A model generated the notes under the pieces. That model was given only the letters and a program-made list of their open reading frames with translations. It was not told where the DNA came from and did no database searches. Below, in pieces: positions 47,022 through 59,221 of a DNA stretch of 64,000 nucleotides (position 1 is the stretch's first letter; each line of letters opens with the position of its first letter). The translations under genes were made by a program, and so were the position numbers. Source of the stretch: Monocercomonoides exilis (taxonomy: Eukaryota > Preaxostyla > Oxymonadida > Polymastigidae); assembly GCA_001643675.2 (NCBI GenBank), contig LSRY02000031.1:188501-252500 (forward strand), in the 5' to 3' direction.

Positions 47022-48776
47022 ATAAAAGAAAGACGATATTATTTGATATTTGTTATTTTTTCTTTTTTCTTTCTTTGCAAACACATATGCAAATATTACT
47101 GTTACTTTACACAACTATTTATTGATTATCACAAAATAACATTTTATTTATTTATTTATTTATTCATCCATCGTCATCATCTTCCTCTTCCTCTTCCTCT
47201 TCCTCTTCCTCTTCCTCTTCCTCTTCCTCACAATCAACAGAAGCCATCCCTCATTTCGGCTACGACCCCCTCATCACCCCCAGCGGCAAAATTCTCCGCG
47301 GAGAAATTCTTGTTAAATCACCTGGCAATTTCAGTGGTTATTTCAATGAGAAAGAGAAAGAGAAAGAGAAAGAGAATGAGTCAAATTCTTCTTCTTCTTC
47401 AATGCAGACAGAAGATGGGTGGGTGAGGACAGGAGACATTGGAGAGCTGACAGGCCGAAGAAGCATCAGAATCATTGACAGAATCAAAAACGTGTTCAAA
47501 ATGAGTGAAGGGAGCGTGATGAGTGCAGAAGAGATTGAGATGTTGTTTGCTGATATGCCCATTGTGCATCAGATTATGGTGTGTTATTGTGGTTTTTCAT
47601 TCATTCTTTTTTTTTTTTTTTTTTTGCTTTAATTTTTTTTTCTTTTTCTTTTCTTTTTTTTTGTTTTTGTTTTTATTTTGAGGTGGATGGAGAAGAAGAA
47701 GAAGAAAAAGAGAAAAAATAAGATTTGATTTAATTTAATTAGAGATTGAGAAGATGAAAGAGAGAATGAATGAATGAATGAATGAATGAATGAATTATTT
47801 ATATTAAAATGCGAATGAAAACAAATAATTAATATAATTATGATTTCCTAATAATCATTAATCCAACATGTTAATTATCTTTCATTTTCTTCCTCTCTCT
47901 TTATAATTATAATTATAATTATTATTATTATTATTATTATTATTAACATCATCCATTTTCTTCTTCTTCTTCTTCTTCTTCTTCTTCTCTCTCTTTCTCT
48001 CTCTCCATCAGGTGCACTATCATCATCCCTCAGCCTCAGTCATTGCTGTTGTGGTGCCTCGTTTCCCTGAGCTGACAGCACTCGTTTTGGAAGAGGCAGA
48101 AAGAATGAAGCAGAAAGAAGAGGAGGAAGAGAAAAGAAGAGAAGAGAGAGAGAAGAGGAGGAAGGAGAAGGAAGAGAAGGAGAAAGAAGAAAAAGAAAAA
48201 GAAAAAGAGGAGAAAGAGAAAGAGAAAGAGAAAGAGAAGGAAGAAAAGGAAGAGAAAGAAAAGGAAGAGAAAGAAGATAAAAATGAAGAATTGAAAGAAG
48301 ATAACACAGAAAAAGAGGAAAAAGAAGAAAATAAAGAAAAGAAGGAAGAAGTTAGCAAAGGATCACAAGAAAACACCAAACAATTCCAAAAAGAAGAAGA
48401 AGGAGAAGAAGAATCCAAAATCCGAAGAAGAAGATCAACCAAAGAGAAAAAACCCCTCTCCGCCCCACCGCCCCACCCCGCCACCCAAAAGATTTCTTCT
48501 CGTCTTCTTTCCATTGCTTACAACCCTCGTGCCCTCTGCCAGTCTTCCATCGTCAGAGCCATCGTCATTCGCTCATTCATCGCCCATGCTCGTGCCAGAG
48601 GCAAGCCACAGAGCTGGGTGCCAAACTTGGTTATTCTCACTACAGAAGAGTTTTCGGTGCTGAATGGACAGATGTCGCATTCGCTCAAACTGCAAAGAGA
48701 AGCTATTAGAAAAGCACATTGGGATGAAATTAGGGAGATACTAAAGCTGGAAAGGTCAAGAGATAAAGTTGATTGA
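43733..48776 (+). CDS. ACSL: Long-chain acyl-CoA synthetase, enlarged (9 exons, 1220 aa)
   Basis: Activates fatty acids: fatty acid + ATP + CoA to acyl-CoA + AMP + PPi, normally at membranes. Exons 43733-43966, 44025-44070, 44125-44184, 44238-44314, 44363-45766, 46060-46693, 46851-46955, 47241-47578, 48012-48776; GT-AG and in frame. Family blocks: CLGWRKP and GEYQWINYQEF (N-term), GDYVGIMSSNRPEWI, VVFTSS (~296) and SGEGRLKGV (~368), ISYLPLSHIYPR (~409), FPVVPVVLVRLF, GSIRLITTGTAP, GYGLTETGG (~819), DGWVRTGDIGEL (~912), IDRIKNVFKMSEG (~931), and a normal C-terminal helix after a Glu/Lys tract (~996-1112). Usual length is 650-720 aa. A Ser-rich insertion of ~66 residues cuts into the ATP-binding P-loop, so activity is uncertain. 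Later introns are full of simple repeats. Confidence 0.92.
45943..46050 (+). repeat. Microsatellites inside ACSL intron 5
   Basis: (CTAT)n followed by (CTCTTT)n-like tracts run almost to the acceptor CTCGCTCAG. They serve as an over-long polypyrimidine tract for exon 6. Confidence 0.85.
46984..47230 (+). repeat. Microsatellites inside ACSL intron 7
   Basis: (GAAA)n at about 46994-47020, (TTTA)n at about 47145-47165 and (TCTTCC)n at about 47180-47230 lie between exons 7 and 8. Confidence 0.85.
47600..47999 (+). repeat. Microsatellites inside ACSL intron 8
   Basis: A T-run at 47610-47625, (GAAT)n at 47767-47795, (ATT)n at about 47918-47945 and (TTC)n at about 47958-47988 fill the 433-nt intron. 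Confidence 0.85.
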
Positions 48777-48858
48777 TTGTTATTCTAAATTGGGAATTTG
48801 ATATGGGTTTGATCAGATAGAAAATTACTGTTCTTGTTCTTTGTGAACGAGAGGAGTA

Positions 48859-51800
48859 ATGACTTCACACATATTTAAAAGTACTATTCAAAATGATAAA
48901 GATTTTATTGTTCTTACAGAATTTAATGAACAAGAAGGAGTTTGATTATTTTTTACATTTCAATTATAACATAATTTTTCTGTTTAATATTGAAATTACA
49001 CAGCCAATTCCTCTCTTTGTTTATCCAAAAAAGATAACTCTTCCTAAGTTTAAAATACATTCATTTGCTATAAGAATCATGACTGTTGAAACCGATTACA
49101 AAGCCCGAAACGTTCCTGATCATCTTCCTCATGAAACGTCCACAATGCTTATTGATGAGTCAGAAGACATCTATTCAATTGTATGTTTTATTTGATTTAT
49201 ATAGCAATTATTATTCACACTGTTTGTATATTTAAAGGTTTATCATTTTACTCTTTCCGATGTATTTGCCCGAGGTTACGTCAGACCACTTGCACTCAGT
49301 TATTGTGCATCGTCAAAAACAAAGATAATGTCTATTTATGAAGAAGTCAGACAAGAGTTCCAGATGGTTTTAACAATATTTTTCAATTCTTTTCTTATAA
49401 CAATTGTTTTGAATCAAATTTTTAAACTTTGATTTGAAATATTACAGATTGTCAGACACCTCCAAACTGAGAATTGGCGCCTTTTCCGCCACGACTTGTT
49501 GACGCGGATTCGCAACATCCGATGGACGTACGATTGTCTTGCTCAGAGGCTTTCACCTCTGTTTGCAGCAGGTCCATTGAGAGAATGGAACGAGACAGAA
49601 AAACAGCGCCGAACATATCGCCTTGCGAAGGTCCGCAGCAAAATCACGATTGACGACTTGTACAACGATGAAGAAGAGAACCAAGGAGAAGATAGCAACG
49701 CAGACGCTGAGAAAGGGGAGCATTCGAGCTCAACATTGCAGGTGTTTGAGGAAAGAGGATGGGTTGGGTCGTCTGACTTGGAAGGGATGGGCATATGGGA
49801 AGTGCTGAATGAGCTGAGTGACTTTGACCAGAGGCTGCGGGGCCTGTTCTATCGAAGGAGGAGAGAACTGATGGAGAGGGGGATACAAACAAAAGAGAAT
49901 GAAGGGAGTGTCGAGGAAGTGATTGGGGATGTGAATGAGTTGTTGGTTGATTGGAAAGAGAGAGGAGAAAGAGAAGGGAGAGGAGAAAGAGGAAGAGGAA
50001 GAGAAGGAAAAGAATCATTGTTGAAGGAGAATTGGCTGGATGAAGAGATTTTGCGCAGTTTTGATCTAATTCAAAGGAGAAAAGAACTGAAAGAACAGAA
50101 AGAAGGCAAAAACACAATAAAAATAAAGTCAAACAATAATAACAATAACAAAACAGTTGAAGAAACACAGAAAAGCAGCATTTCAAATGAAGATGATCCA
50201 TTTCTGTCAAATCTCTTCCCTTTTTCAGTGATTGAGTCAACTTTTTGGAAGGCTCCTACAAATTCGTCAAACACATCTTCATTTTGTGAGAAAGATGATG
50301 TTGATGTGCTGATGTTTTTGTATGCTGATCTTGTTTTGTCTTCACATTTGCAGTCAAAAACGGGAAGAGAGAAAGAGAAAGAGAAAGAGAAAGAGAAAGA
50401 GAATGAAGAAGAAAAAGAAAAGGAAACAGAAGTTATGAAACAACAAAGCAACAATATTGATTCGAATTATCTAATATCATCATCATCATCATCAGCTTCT
50501 TCTTCTTCCTCTTTTTCTTCTTCCTTTCGTGTCAGCTTATCTCGTTTGTGTGTTCTTCTTCTTCCTTTTGCTTCTTCTCCTTCTCTTCTTCTTCCGCCTT
50601 CGATCTACAAAAACATCCAACTCGACAAAAGACGAAGAAACATCGATGAAATATGCACTTACCCTCCTCCTGATGCTTTTGGTACTTCTTCTTCTTCTTC
50701 TTCTTCTTCCGCCACCTCCTCTTCCTCTTCTGTTGATCGTTTTGCCTTTCTTTCTCTTCTTTCTCCTTTCAATCGACTTGTTTCTCTCCAACAACATTTC
50801 AACAGACCTCTTTCGTTGCACATGTTGGATATGATATCATCTCTTGAATTGCCTGGACTGAATAACAAATACATGGGAGAAGAGGAAGAGGAAGAGGAAG
50901 AGGAAGAAGAGGAAGAAGAAGAAAGAGAAAGAGAAAGAGAAGAAGAAAGAGAAAGAGAAAGAGAAGAAGAAAGAGAAAGAGAAGAAGAAGAGAAAGAAGA
51001 TGAAAGTGATGATGAATTAATAAATCATTCAGATGAGCAACTGAATGATAATAAAACAAATGATAAGCCACAAAATATGAATAAATCTAATTCTTCGATT
51101 TCTTTCACTTCTGAAAAAGAAAAGGAGAAAGAAGAAGAAGAAGAAGAAGAAACAGAAAAGGATAATTTCTCAAGAAAACCAACAAATTCACCAAATTCCA
51201 ATCAATTTGAACTCACACCATATCGTCCTCTTCCACACACACAACAAAACATCCAACCAAAAACACACAAAATTCTCAACCAGAAAAGAGGTGTATATGG
51301 AAATGGGGTGTTTTCTATGGGAAATCTTCATATTTTCTCGTTTTTCACGCCATTTCCATACACAACAAGGAGATTTGCATCTGTTTGGAAGGAGGTTGAA
51401 GGAGAGAAAAACGAAATGTGTTCAGAATTTGTTCAAAAAATGAAGTTGGATGAAGAAAAAAATGTGTTTTTGGATGGTTCGTTGAAAGGGATAAAAAGAG
51501 AATTTGGAATGAAAGAGAAAGAGAGAGAGAAAGAGGAGGAGAAAGAGAAAGAGAAAGAAGAGAAAGAAGAGAAAGAGAAAGAGAAAGAGGAGGAGAAGGA
51601 GAAAGAGAAGGAGAAAGAAGAGAAAGAAGAAAAAAATGAATGTTTGATGAAGAATTCATATGAGTTGAATGGAAATGGAAATGGAAATGAAAACGGAAAG
51701 AAGAAAAAGAAGAAAAAGAAAAAGAAGAAGCGATTGAAAGAAGAGTTAGATTTAGACAGAACAAACGAAATAACATCAACAAATCCTTTTTCATTGTCAA

Positions 51801-54800
51801 ATTCTTCTTCTTCTTCTTCCTCCTCCTCTCCCTTTTCTTCTCTTTCTTCTTCTTCTTCTTCGTCCACTTCCTCTTCTTCTTCTTCCTCATCTTCTTCTTC
51901 TCCATTAACATCATCATTTCCCATTCAACCATCCACTTTTGAGAGAAATTCTCCTTCTCCGCCTGTTTTGAGAGGGAAACAGAAACATCCAAATGAAATC
52001 ATTCCATTCACTTCACATTCTGTCCTATTGAAAAATGAAGCAGAAAAAATAAATAATTTAATTTCATCATCATCATCATCATCTTCTTCTTCAAATTCTT
52101 CCTCTTCTTCATCTCTTCCTCAGATTCAATTCACAAATCTATCACCACATTCACCACAACACACACAACATTCACCACATTCATCACCTTCATCACCTTC
52201 TTCACCTTCTCCTCCTCCTCCACAAATAATATCTTCATTTTCTTCTTCTTCTTCTTCTTCCTCTTCCTCTCCTTCTCCATTATCTTCTTCTTCTTCTTCT
52301 TCCACTCCTCCTTCCTCTTCTTCTCCTCTTGCTCCTGTTCCTCCTCCTCCTTGTTTATCTCACCATTTCACTCTTCAGACCTCCTCCAATCAAGAATTCA
52401 CTTTCAAAACAGACAAAATTAATAATATTTCAAATATTCCAAATATTTCTGATGTTTTTGGTGTTTCCAATGAAAAAACGCTTATTTCTTCTCAAAATGA
52501 ACTTCTTTGTTCTTTTCCTCTTCCCTTTCAGCCTCTTCTTCAGCAGCAAATCAATCACAGATCGAATATTCTGAGTGAATGCTACAAGAAGGATAATGTT
52601 AATAGCATTTATGATGACAGAAGAAGAAGAAATGAAAGAAGAAGAAGAAGAGGAAAAGAAAATGGATTGAACAAAAATAGGAAAATGGAGAATTTTGAGA
52701 TTTCTTCGAATTTTGGAGATGAAAAAGAGATTTCTAAAGAGAATAAAAATAATAATACTCAATCACCTTCATCTTCCTCTTCTTCTTCACTCACTTTTTC
52801 CTCCTCTTCTTCTCTTCTTAATTCTTCCAAATCACATTTCTTCTCCTTCAAACCACTCAAAACATCACCTTCAATCACTAAACATATTCTCTTTCCAACA
52901 AATTCCAAAGGAAACTTCCATTCTTCATTCAACAAACACAAAAATTACAATATTTCTTCTCCTCTTTCATCATCATCATCATCTTCCTCTTCTATTTCAC
53001 CCCACCCACAGTTTTCTTCTCTTTTGACTTCTTATTTTTCTGCTCTTCCTTTCTTCTCTTCTGATTTCAATCAACCTTTCTCTCAAACACAATCACATCT
53101 TTCTCTTCCTTCCAATCAATTTAACCAAAAAATGGCATTTCAAAAGAGTTCTATTGGATATTCAAATGAAATAAATTCTTCTTCTTCTTCTTCTTCTGTT
53201 TATCCATTTTTTATGCTTTCTCCAAACAATTTGAATGTCTTCTGCAACAAAAAGAATTCAAAAATTTCAAGTTTCCAATCGAAAGAAGACGAAGAACTGA
53301 AAATATTCGAAATAAACACACAAACTCAATCACAAACATCACAATTTCCTTCTTCTTTTTCTCCTTCTTCTTTTTCACTATCATCATCTTCTTCCTCTCC
53401 TCATATCCAACCATTCACTTCTGATATTCTTTCTCAATCTTTCCCTTCTCCTCCCCCCTCTCAACAATCTTCTCATTCATTTCATTCAAATACCTCTTTC
53501 ACCCAGTTTTGCCTTCCTTTCTCCCCTTTCTTCGGCTTTTCCCTTCCTTTCACATTTCCTCGCTCTCTTTCTTCTTCTTCTCTTCGTCTTCTTGTTTTGT
53601 CTTCTGCTTTGTTGCATGCTTCTTCTTTTCTCTCTCATCTTTCTTCTCCTTCCTCTCTTTTTTCCAATGTTCCCTTTCCAACTTTCAAAAGAAGGAAAAC
53701 AATGCTCATTTCAAAGCAGAACAGACACTCTATGCTTTGTTTGCCTCCTCTTTCTCCTTCTCTTGCAACTTCATCATCATCATCATGTTTTTCTTCTTCT
53801 TCTGTTAGTATTTTATCATCTAATAACAATTCAAATACTCGAAATTCTGAAAGTGTCGGCTTGAAATTAGGAGAAGAAACTTCATCTTCAATTTCATTTT
53901 CTTCTCAGTCAAACAATAATATTTCTCAATCTATTGAAAATTCCTCAAAGAATAACAATAATATCAATAACAATAACAACTTAATTTCAGAAGAAGAAGA
54001 AAAAGAATCAGAAGAAGGGGAAGAAGAAGAAGAAGAAGAAGCATTATCTTCAGATGTCTTTGCCAACAGATCGTCTTCTGTTGGCTCTTTTGTGACTGTT
54101 CTCAGAAACATCACAACTTCTTCTTTTTCTCCTCAAAATAACAAAAAGAGGAAGAACAATGATGATGATGATGATAATGCTGATACTTCTGATTATCCTA
54201 ATTCACTTTATGTTTCGTCAAAAGACGATAAAACTGGATCAGAAATAACACAAAATGGAGGAAATCAAACGAATTCATCATCTTCAACAGAGAAAGAAAA
54301 AGATTCAAAAAATAAACCATCACCAACATTGTCTCCATCCACTTTCCTTCTCAAAGGCCCCATTTTAACCAGCCATCAATTGCTGGCAAGTGTTCCTCAT
54401 CCAACGTTGCCTTCGGCTGCTCCGCTGGATTCTTCATTGATCTTGACAAATGCCATCAATTCTGTTTCAAATGAGACTAAAAAAAGTGAAAGAGAAAATG
54501 TGTTTAACACACAAATTGAGAGTGGGAAAGAAGAAAATGAAGGCAAAGAGAAAGATAACACAGGAAATGTAAGCAAAGAAACAGAACAAACTGAAAACGG
54601 AGGAGCAGCCAGCGATGAATTCGAAGAAGTGTTTGTGGAGAACGAGTCAGAAGTGCTGAGTGCAGAGGAGCTTGTGACGAACGCCATTGGAGATGCAGTG
54701 GAAGATGCGATTAATTCGTCTCTGGTGATCAGAAGAGAGACAGACATGACAACATCTTCACAGTCTTTCTCTCTCATGCACATCGCAGACATGTTAGAGC

Positions 54801-57800
54801 CTCCACAGATCATTCCATCGGAAGCTGTTTTGTCAGAGGAATGCAACGAAGGAGAAGGAAATGACTCTTTCTTCATGAACAACACAATTAACTCATTCAA
54901 TTCAGCCTCAAAGGACACAGCCATGTTGAATTATCAGCATCCAAACGATTCTTCAATGAGCAACACTTTGCCTTCCACAGGAAGAATGCGCTCGCAATCA
55001 CAAGTGTTTTCCAAGCGCCCTTCAGTCGATTCATTCCAAACAGATGCTGACAGCTCTTTTCGCTCTTTCAACACATTCTCCTCTCCCCTTTGCCTTCCCA
55101 CAGAGCACAAACTGTTTCCTATTCAGTCTTTCTCCTCGTTTGTGTATCAGTCTTTGCTTCACAGCTCAATCAAACAGCATGTGAATGACAATCCAACAGC
55201 CCCTCCTTATTTCTCTGATTGCGAAGATACAAACATTTCATTCACCAAAGCAGAAGTTGATTGCTTGAAAGACACGAGAATAAGAAAGCTGATGAACAGA
55301 ATCAATGGAGATGAGAATGCAGAGAAAGAAGCTATTTCTTTGAGACGCAGAACAAATGAAACAAAACAAAAAGAAGACAATAACAACAAAATTTCATTGA
55401 ATGTTCCAATTTCACGCCTTCTTCCTCCTCTTCAGCCTTCTCTTGTTCCTTTCCCTTCTCAGCCCTCTCTTTCAGTCACACCTTTCCTTCGCGACTTTCT
55501 TGTTGGTGTTGAGCTCTCCTTCTATCAACATCGCGTCCATCCAATTTCTTCTCTTCTTTCCTCTTCCTTTTCATCTTCCTCATTCCACAGCTCAAACCCC
55601 ACACAAAACACCTCTTTCTCTCCTGCTCTTCTTTATCTCTTCTTCAAACGCTATCCGCTCATGAAGATAGCTGCTGTCTCTCTTCTTTGTGGTATCCCTG
55701 TGATTGTCTACGCCTCAGAAGAGATGAAAGAGGAGGTGATTGCAATCATCGGTTGCCTTTCTCTGTTTGTAGCCACACCGTCTGTAATGAATGTGCTCAA
55801 ACCAGATTTTGGAAGATTATCAAAATCATCAAAGAAATCTAAATCTTCTTCTTCTTCATCATCTTTTCCTGTCTTTTCTTCTCCTTCCATTCAGCTCTGG
55901 CGCACAACAATGCTTTCTCCCTGTGATTTGGCTGGGATTTCATTGTGTGGGCTATCAAAGATATACTTCAACAGCACCAATAACATCAACAATAACAATA
56001 ATCCATTTTCTAATGATTGGAGCAACTTTGCAATGGAATACAATGCAAAAGCCAACCAAACCAGGAGAAGAGCGAGTGAAACAGTCAAACCCACTCCCTT
56101 CACCCCTCCTGCCCGCAAAACAACCATCCGCGACAACTCAATCAGAAGTGCCTGTTTTTGGGACTTTGATGCGATGAAGATGAGGGCGACGTCGTTCACA
56201 CTGGGGAGAATCACAAAGCAGATGTTCCGCCCGCTCCTCTTCGACTGGGCAGACCGCGACTTGAATGTGGAGGCGAAGGATTTGGAAGGAGATCCCTTGT
56301 TCTTTGAGTACACAACGCATCCAATCACAAAATACCTTCCGCTTCTTTTAAGTCCCCACTTACACACAAACAGCCAAAATGTGGAGCGTTCTTTTGCTTC
56401 TGCTGGATCAGCATTCAATCTCTGCTCTCCTCAAACATCATTCGTCTCAGCCACTTTGCCTGCTCGTTCGGGGCAGATGAAGCAGACACCCGATGGCTCC
56501 TATGTTAATTCAATGCAATCTACCAATCTTTCTTCTTCTTCTACTACTTCTTCTATTGCCACAAATAGTCCTCTTTCTATTCCTCCCTTCCTCTCCTTCA
56601 TCAACTCGCTCCCTCTCCGTCTCAGTGCCATCTACTTCCTCCAGCAGATTCTTGTTTCTCTGAGACAGTTTGCCTCAAATGCATTTCTCTTCTTCGTCGG
56701 CCAGCGTCTTTTCACTTTCTCCTCGCCTCGCAGCATCCTCCCTGCCATCAACACGAAGATGTTTATGTCTCAGCAGCTGAATGAAGAGCGCGAAAACACA
56801 GAAAACGAAAAATCCCACGCCAAAATGATCAGAACAGAACATATTTCGAGATGCTATTCGACTGACAGATTGGACGAAGATGTTAATTTTGGAAGAACAA
56901 ACAGCATTTCAAAGCAAAGCTCAAACACAACCAAAGACAAAAAATTCGATCATAGTTCTGCCTCTCCTCCTCCTCAGCAATATACTTCTCTTTCTCCATT
57001 GCTTCAGCATACAAGTGCGTTCAATGAAGAAAACAGTTCTTCTTCTTCTTCCACTTCTTCTTCACAGCAATACACTTCCATTCAAAAGCATTCTTCTGTC
57101 TGTCCTCTGCCTCCTGTTCCCTATCTCGGCGAATCAACCCTTTCTGACACAGATTCTGCTGCTAATCCATTGGATCATTCAAATACAAGCAATAATAACA
57201 ATAACAATAACAATAACAATAGCACAAAAATGAATACTGGAAATAACTCAAATGGAGTAACTCGTTCTAAGTCTCCATCACTGGCTTCTTCATCTCCGAC
57301 AATACAGTTTGTATCTTCTGCCTCGTCTTTGCTTCTTCCTTCTCTTTCTTCTCCTTCTCCTTCATCAACAACAACATCATCATTATCATCTTCCTCTTCC
57401 ACTTCTTTTCTCACACACAAAAAAGTACCCTTCCGTCTGCCACATCGAAGTGTCACCCGAACAGAATCAGCAGCTGACCTCCAAATGCTTCAGGAAACAA
57501 CACTCTCTTCTCTGTTGCAGAGCAGAAACGAAGGGCATTCACAAAACTCTTCTTCATTGTCGCCTTCAGGTGGAGAGAAGAAAGGCAAAGCAAGCCATTT
57601 TACACTTCTGCAGCAAAGAATTGATGCTGCTGTGAACAACGATATTGTGGATGAATCAATGGTATTTGTTTATTTAATTGATTATTTAATTATTGTTCTC
57701 TTTCTCTTTCTCTTTCTTTTTTTTGACATTAAAAATGATTATTTTATATCTTATACCTTTTCCATTAAACATTTCTCTTTCATTTTCTTCTTTTTCAATT

Positions 57801-58273
57801 CTTATTGATTCATCGATTTATTCCAAAATTGTCCCAGACAAACATTGTCCAATTCATCGGAGCAGAATACAAAGACATCAGAAGCAGCGATTTATCCTCA
57901 CTTGTTCTACCTGCCTGGCATGACACATCAACAACTGCTGCTTCATCTTCGAAGGATTCTTCTTCTTCTTCTTCCTCTTCTTCTTCTCTATCTTCCTCTC
58001 CTTCTTCTTCATCTTTCATAAAGCCAGCCACAAATTCCTATGAATTTTCGAATTCACTTGAGCTTGCAGCCACTCGTGTGTCTAAGGACTTTCTGCAAGA
58101 CCAAATGTTCCTCAGACACAAACTGCTGGAGTCAATGAACATCAGCAACACAGACGCTGCTATTGTGATGGTATGGCATATTCTATTTATTTATCTATTA
58201 TTAAAGTTTTTATTTCTTATTATCTATTCTTTCTTTTAAAAAAATCATTTTTGAATCAATCTGCATTTGCGCT

Positions 58274-58317
<44 letters not shown>

Positions 58318-58461
58318 GATACTTTGTTTTATTAGCATTTTTCTCATCTGATGATGCAGCAAACACAAGCAAGTGGAACTGTCCCTTCATTCGTTTCCAT
58401 TCCCCTTCTCCAAAAGAAGACAATCAGAGTGTACAAATACGAAGATGCAGCTGGCAGATAG
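48859..58461 (+). CDS. SMCR8: SMCR8-like DENN protein, giant (6 exons, 3011 aa)
   Basis: SMCR8 partners C9orf72 and WDR41 in a complex acting on small GTPases in autophagy and lysosome signalling. Exons 48859-48939, 49004-49180, 49238-49366, 49448-57661, 57838-58170, 58360-58461; GT-AG and in frame. The longin/uDENN part is unmistakable in order: DFIVLTEFNEQEGPIPLFVY (18-37), FAIRIMTVETDYKA, YHFTLSDVFARGYVRPLALS (~88-107), then a helix pair. The C-terminal DENN part lies near 2197-2400: YPLMKIAAVSLLCGIPVIVY, then DLAGISLCGLS. Human SMCR8 is ~940 aa; the extra ~2000 residues are poly-Ser, Glu, Lys and Asn runs in the single 8.2-kb exon. ATG 48859 is the first in frame. The 3' end QKKTIRVYKYEDAAGR is less certain. 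Confidence 0.85.
58276..58315 (+). repeat. Poly(A) run of about 40 inside the last SMCR8 intron
   Basis: Uninterrupted A-run between donor 58171 and acceptor 58359. No target-site duplication or coding remnant upstream was noticed that would mark a retrotransposed copy. Confidence 0.9.
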
Positions 58462-59221
58462 ACAGAAAAGAGAATAATCTTTTTCGTACATGTTAGTTTT
58501 CAATTTTGCTTGTTAATTATAGTTTGTTTTCTGAATTAACACACTATTTATTATTTAATGATTCAGTTTGAAGAAAAAGAAAACTAATTAAAAATGACAT
58601 ATTCCATTTGGAATAGCACGTTTTCATTCTCTAAGTTAACTTTCTATGTACTGAGTATCTTAATAACTTACAAAGGAGTGTAATTTATTTCATGTTTATG
58701 AATTTTTTATTTCTGTTTTTATCCTCCAATAATTTTTACTATTCGTTTTTATTTCGTTTCACGAAGTATTAAATCCACAAAAAATAACAGTTTTCTCAAC
58801 ATTTCAAATTGTTTTCAAGTTGAAAAAAAAATAAATCAATAAAAAACCAATTTGAATTCAGATAAAAAATGAAAAATGAAAATAAAAGAAAAGAAAAATT
58901 ATCGATTCACATGCTCCTCTTTCCCAACAAATATCCTTTTAATTTGTTCTCACCCACAAAAATTAAAATCCTCAATTCTTCTTCCTTCTCTCTAGCTCTA
59001 CTCAATCCGCTTTATAAGTCGTTTTCAAAAAAACAACCTAAACGCGGTTAACGTCAAAATGATAGAGAAATAGTTAAACTGATATCTTTTAACTTCTAAA
59101 AGAAAACATATTCTGCGTTGAATCAATTGTTACAGCAGAAACATTTCGAAATCATAATTTCACTAAAGCTCTGAAAAAATAAAAAGTGATACACATTTAA
59201 GCAAATGAAAATCTTTGTTCA
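58462..59221. other. Intergenic region between convergent genes
   Basis: AT-rich, separates the 3' ends of the SMCR8-like and Myb genes. No gene supported. Confidence 0.6.

Noticed and set aside
51345-51992. Minus-strand 215-codon frame and similar Ser/Leu or Arg-rich frames opposite SMCR8 and ACSL
   Set aside because: Antisense shadows of Glu/Lys and Ser tracts. The sense frame carries the family blocks.
58276-58315. Retroposon tail
   Set aside because: The 40-A run sits in an SMCR8 intron with no recognisable upstream copy and no flanking duplication. A simple homopolymer expansion is enough.
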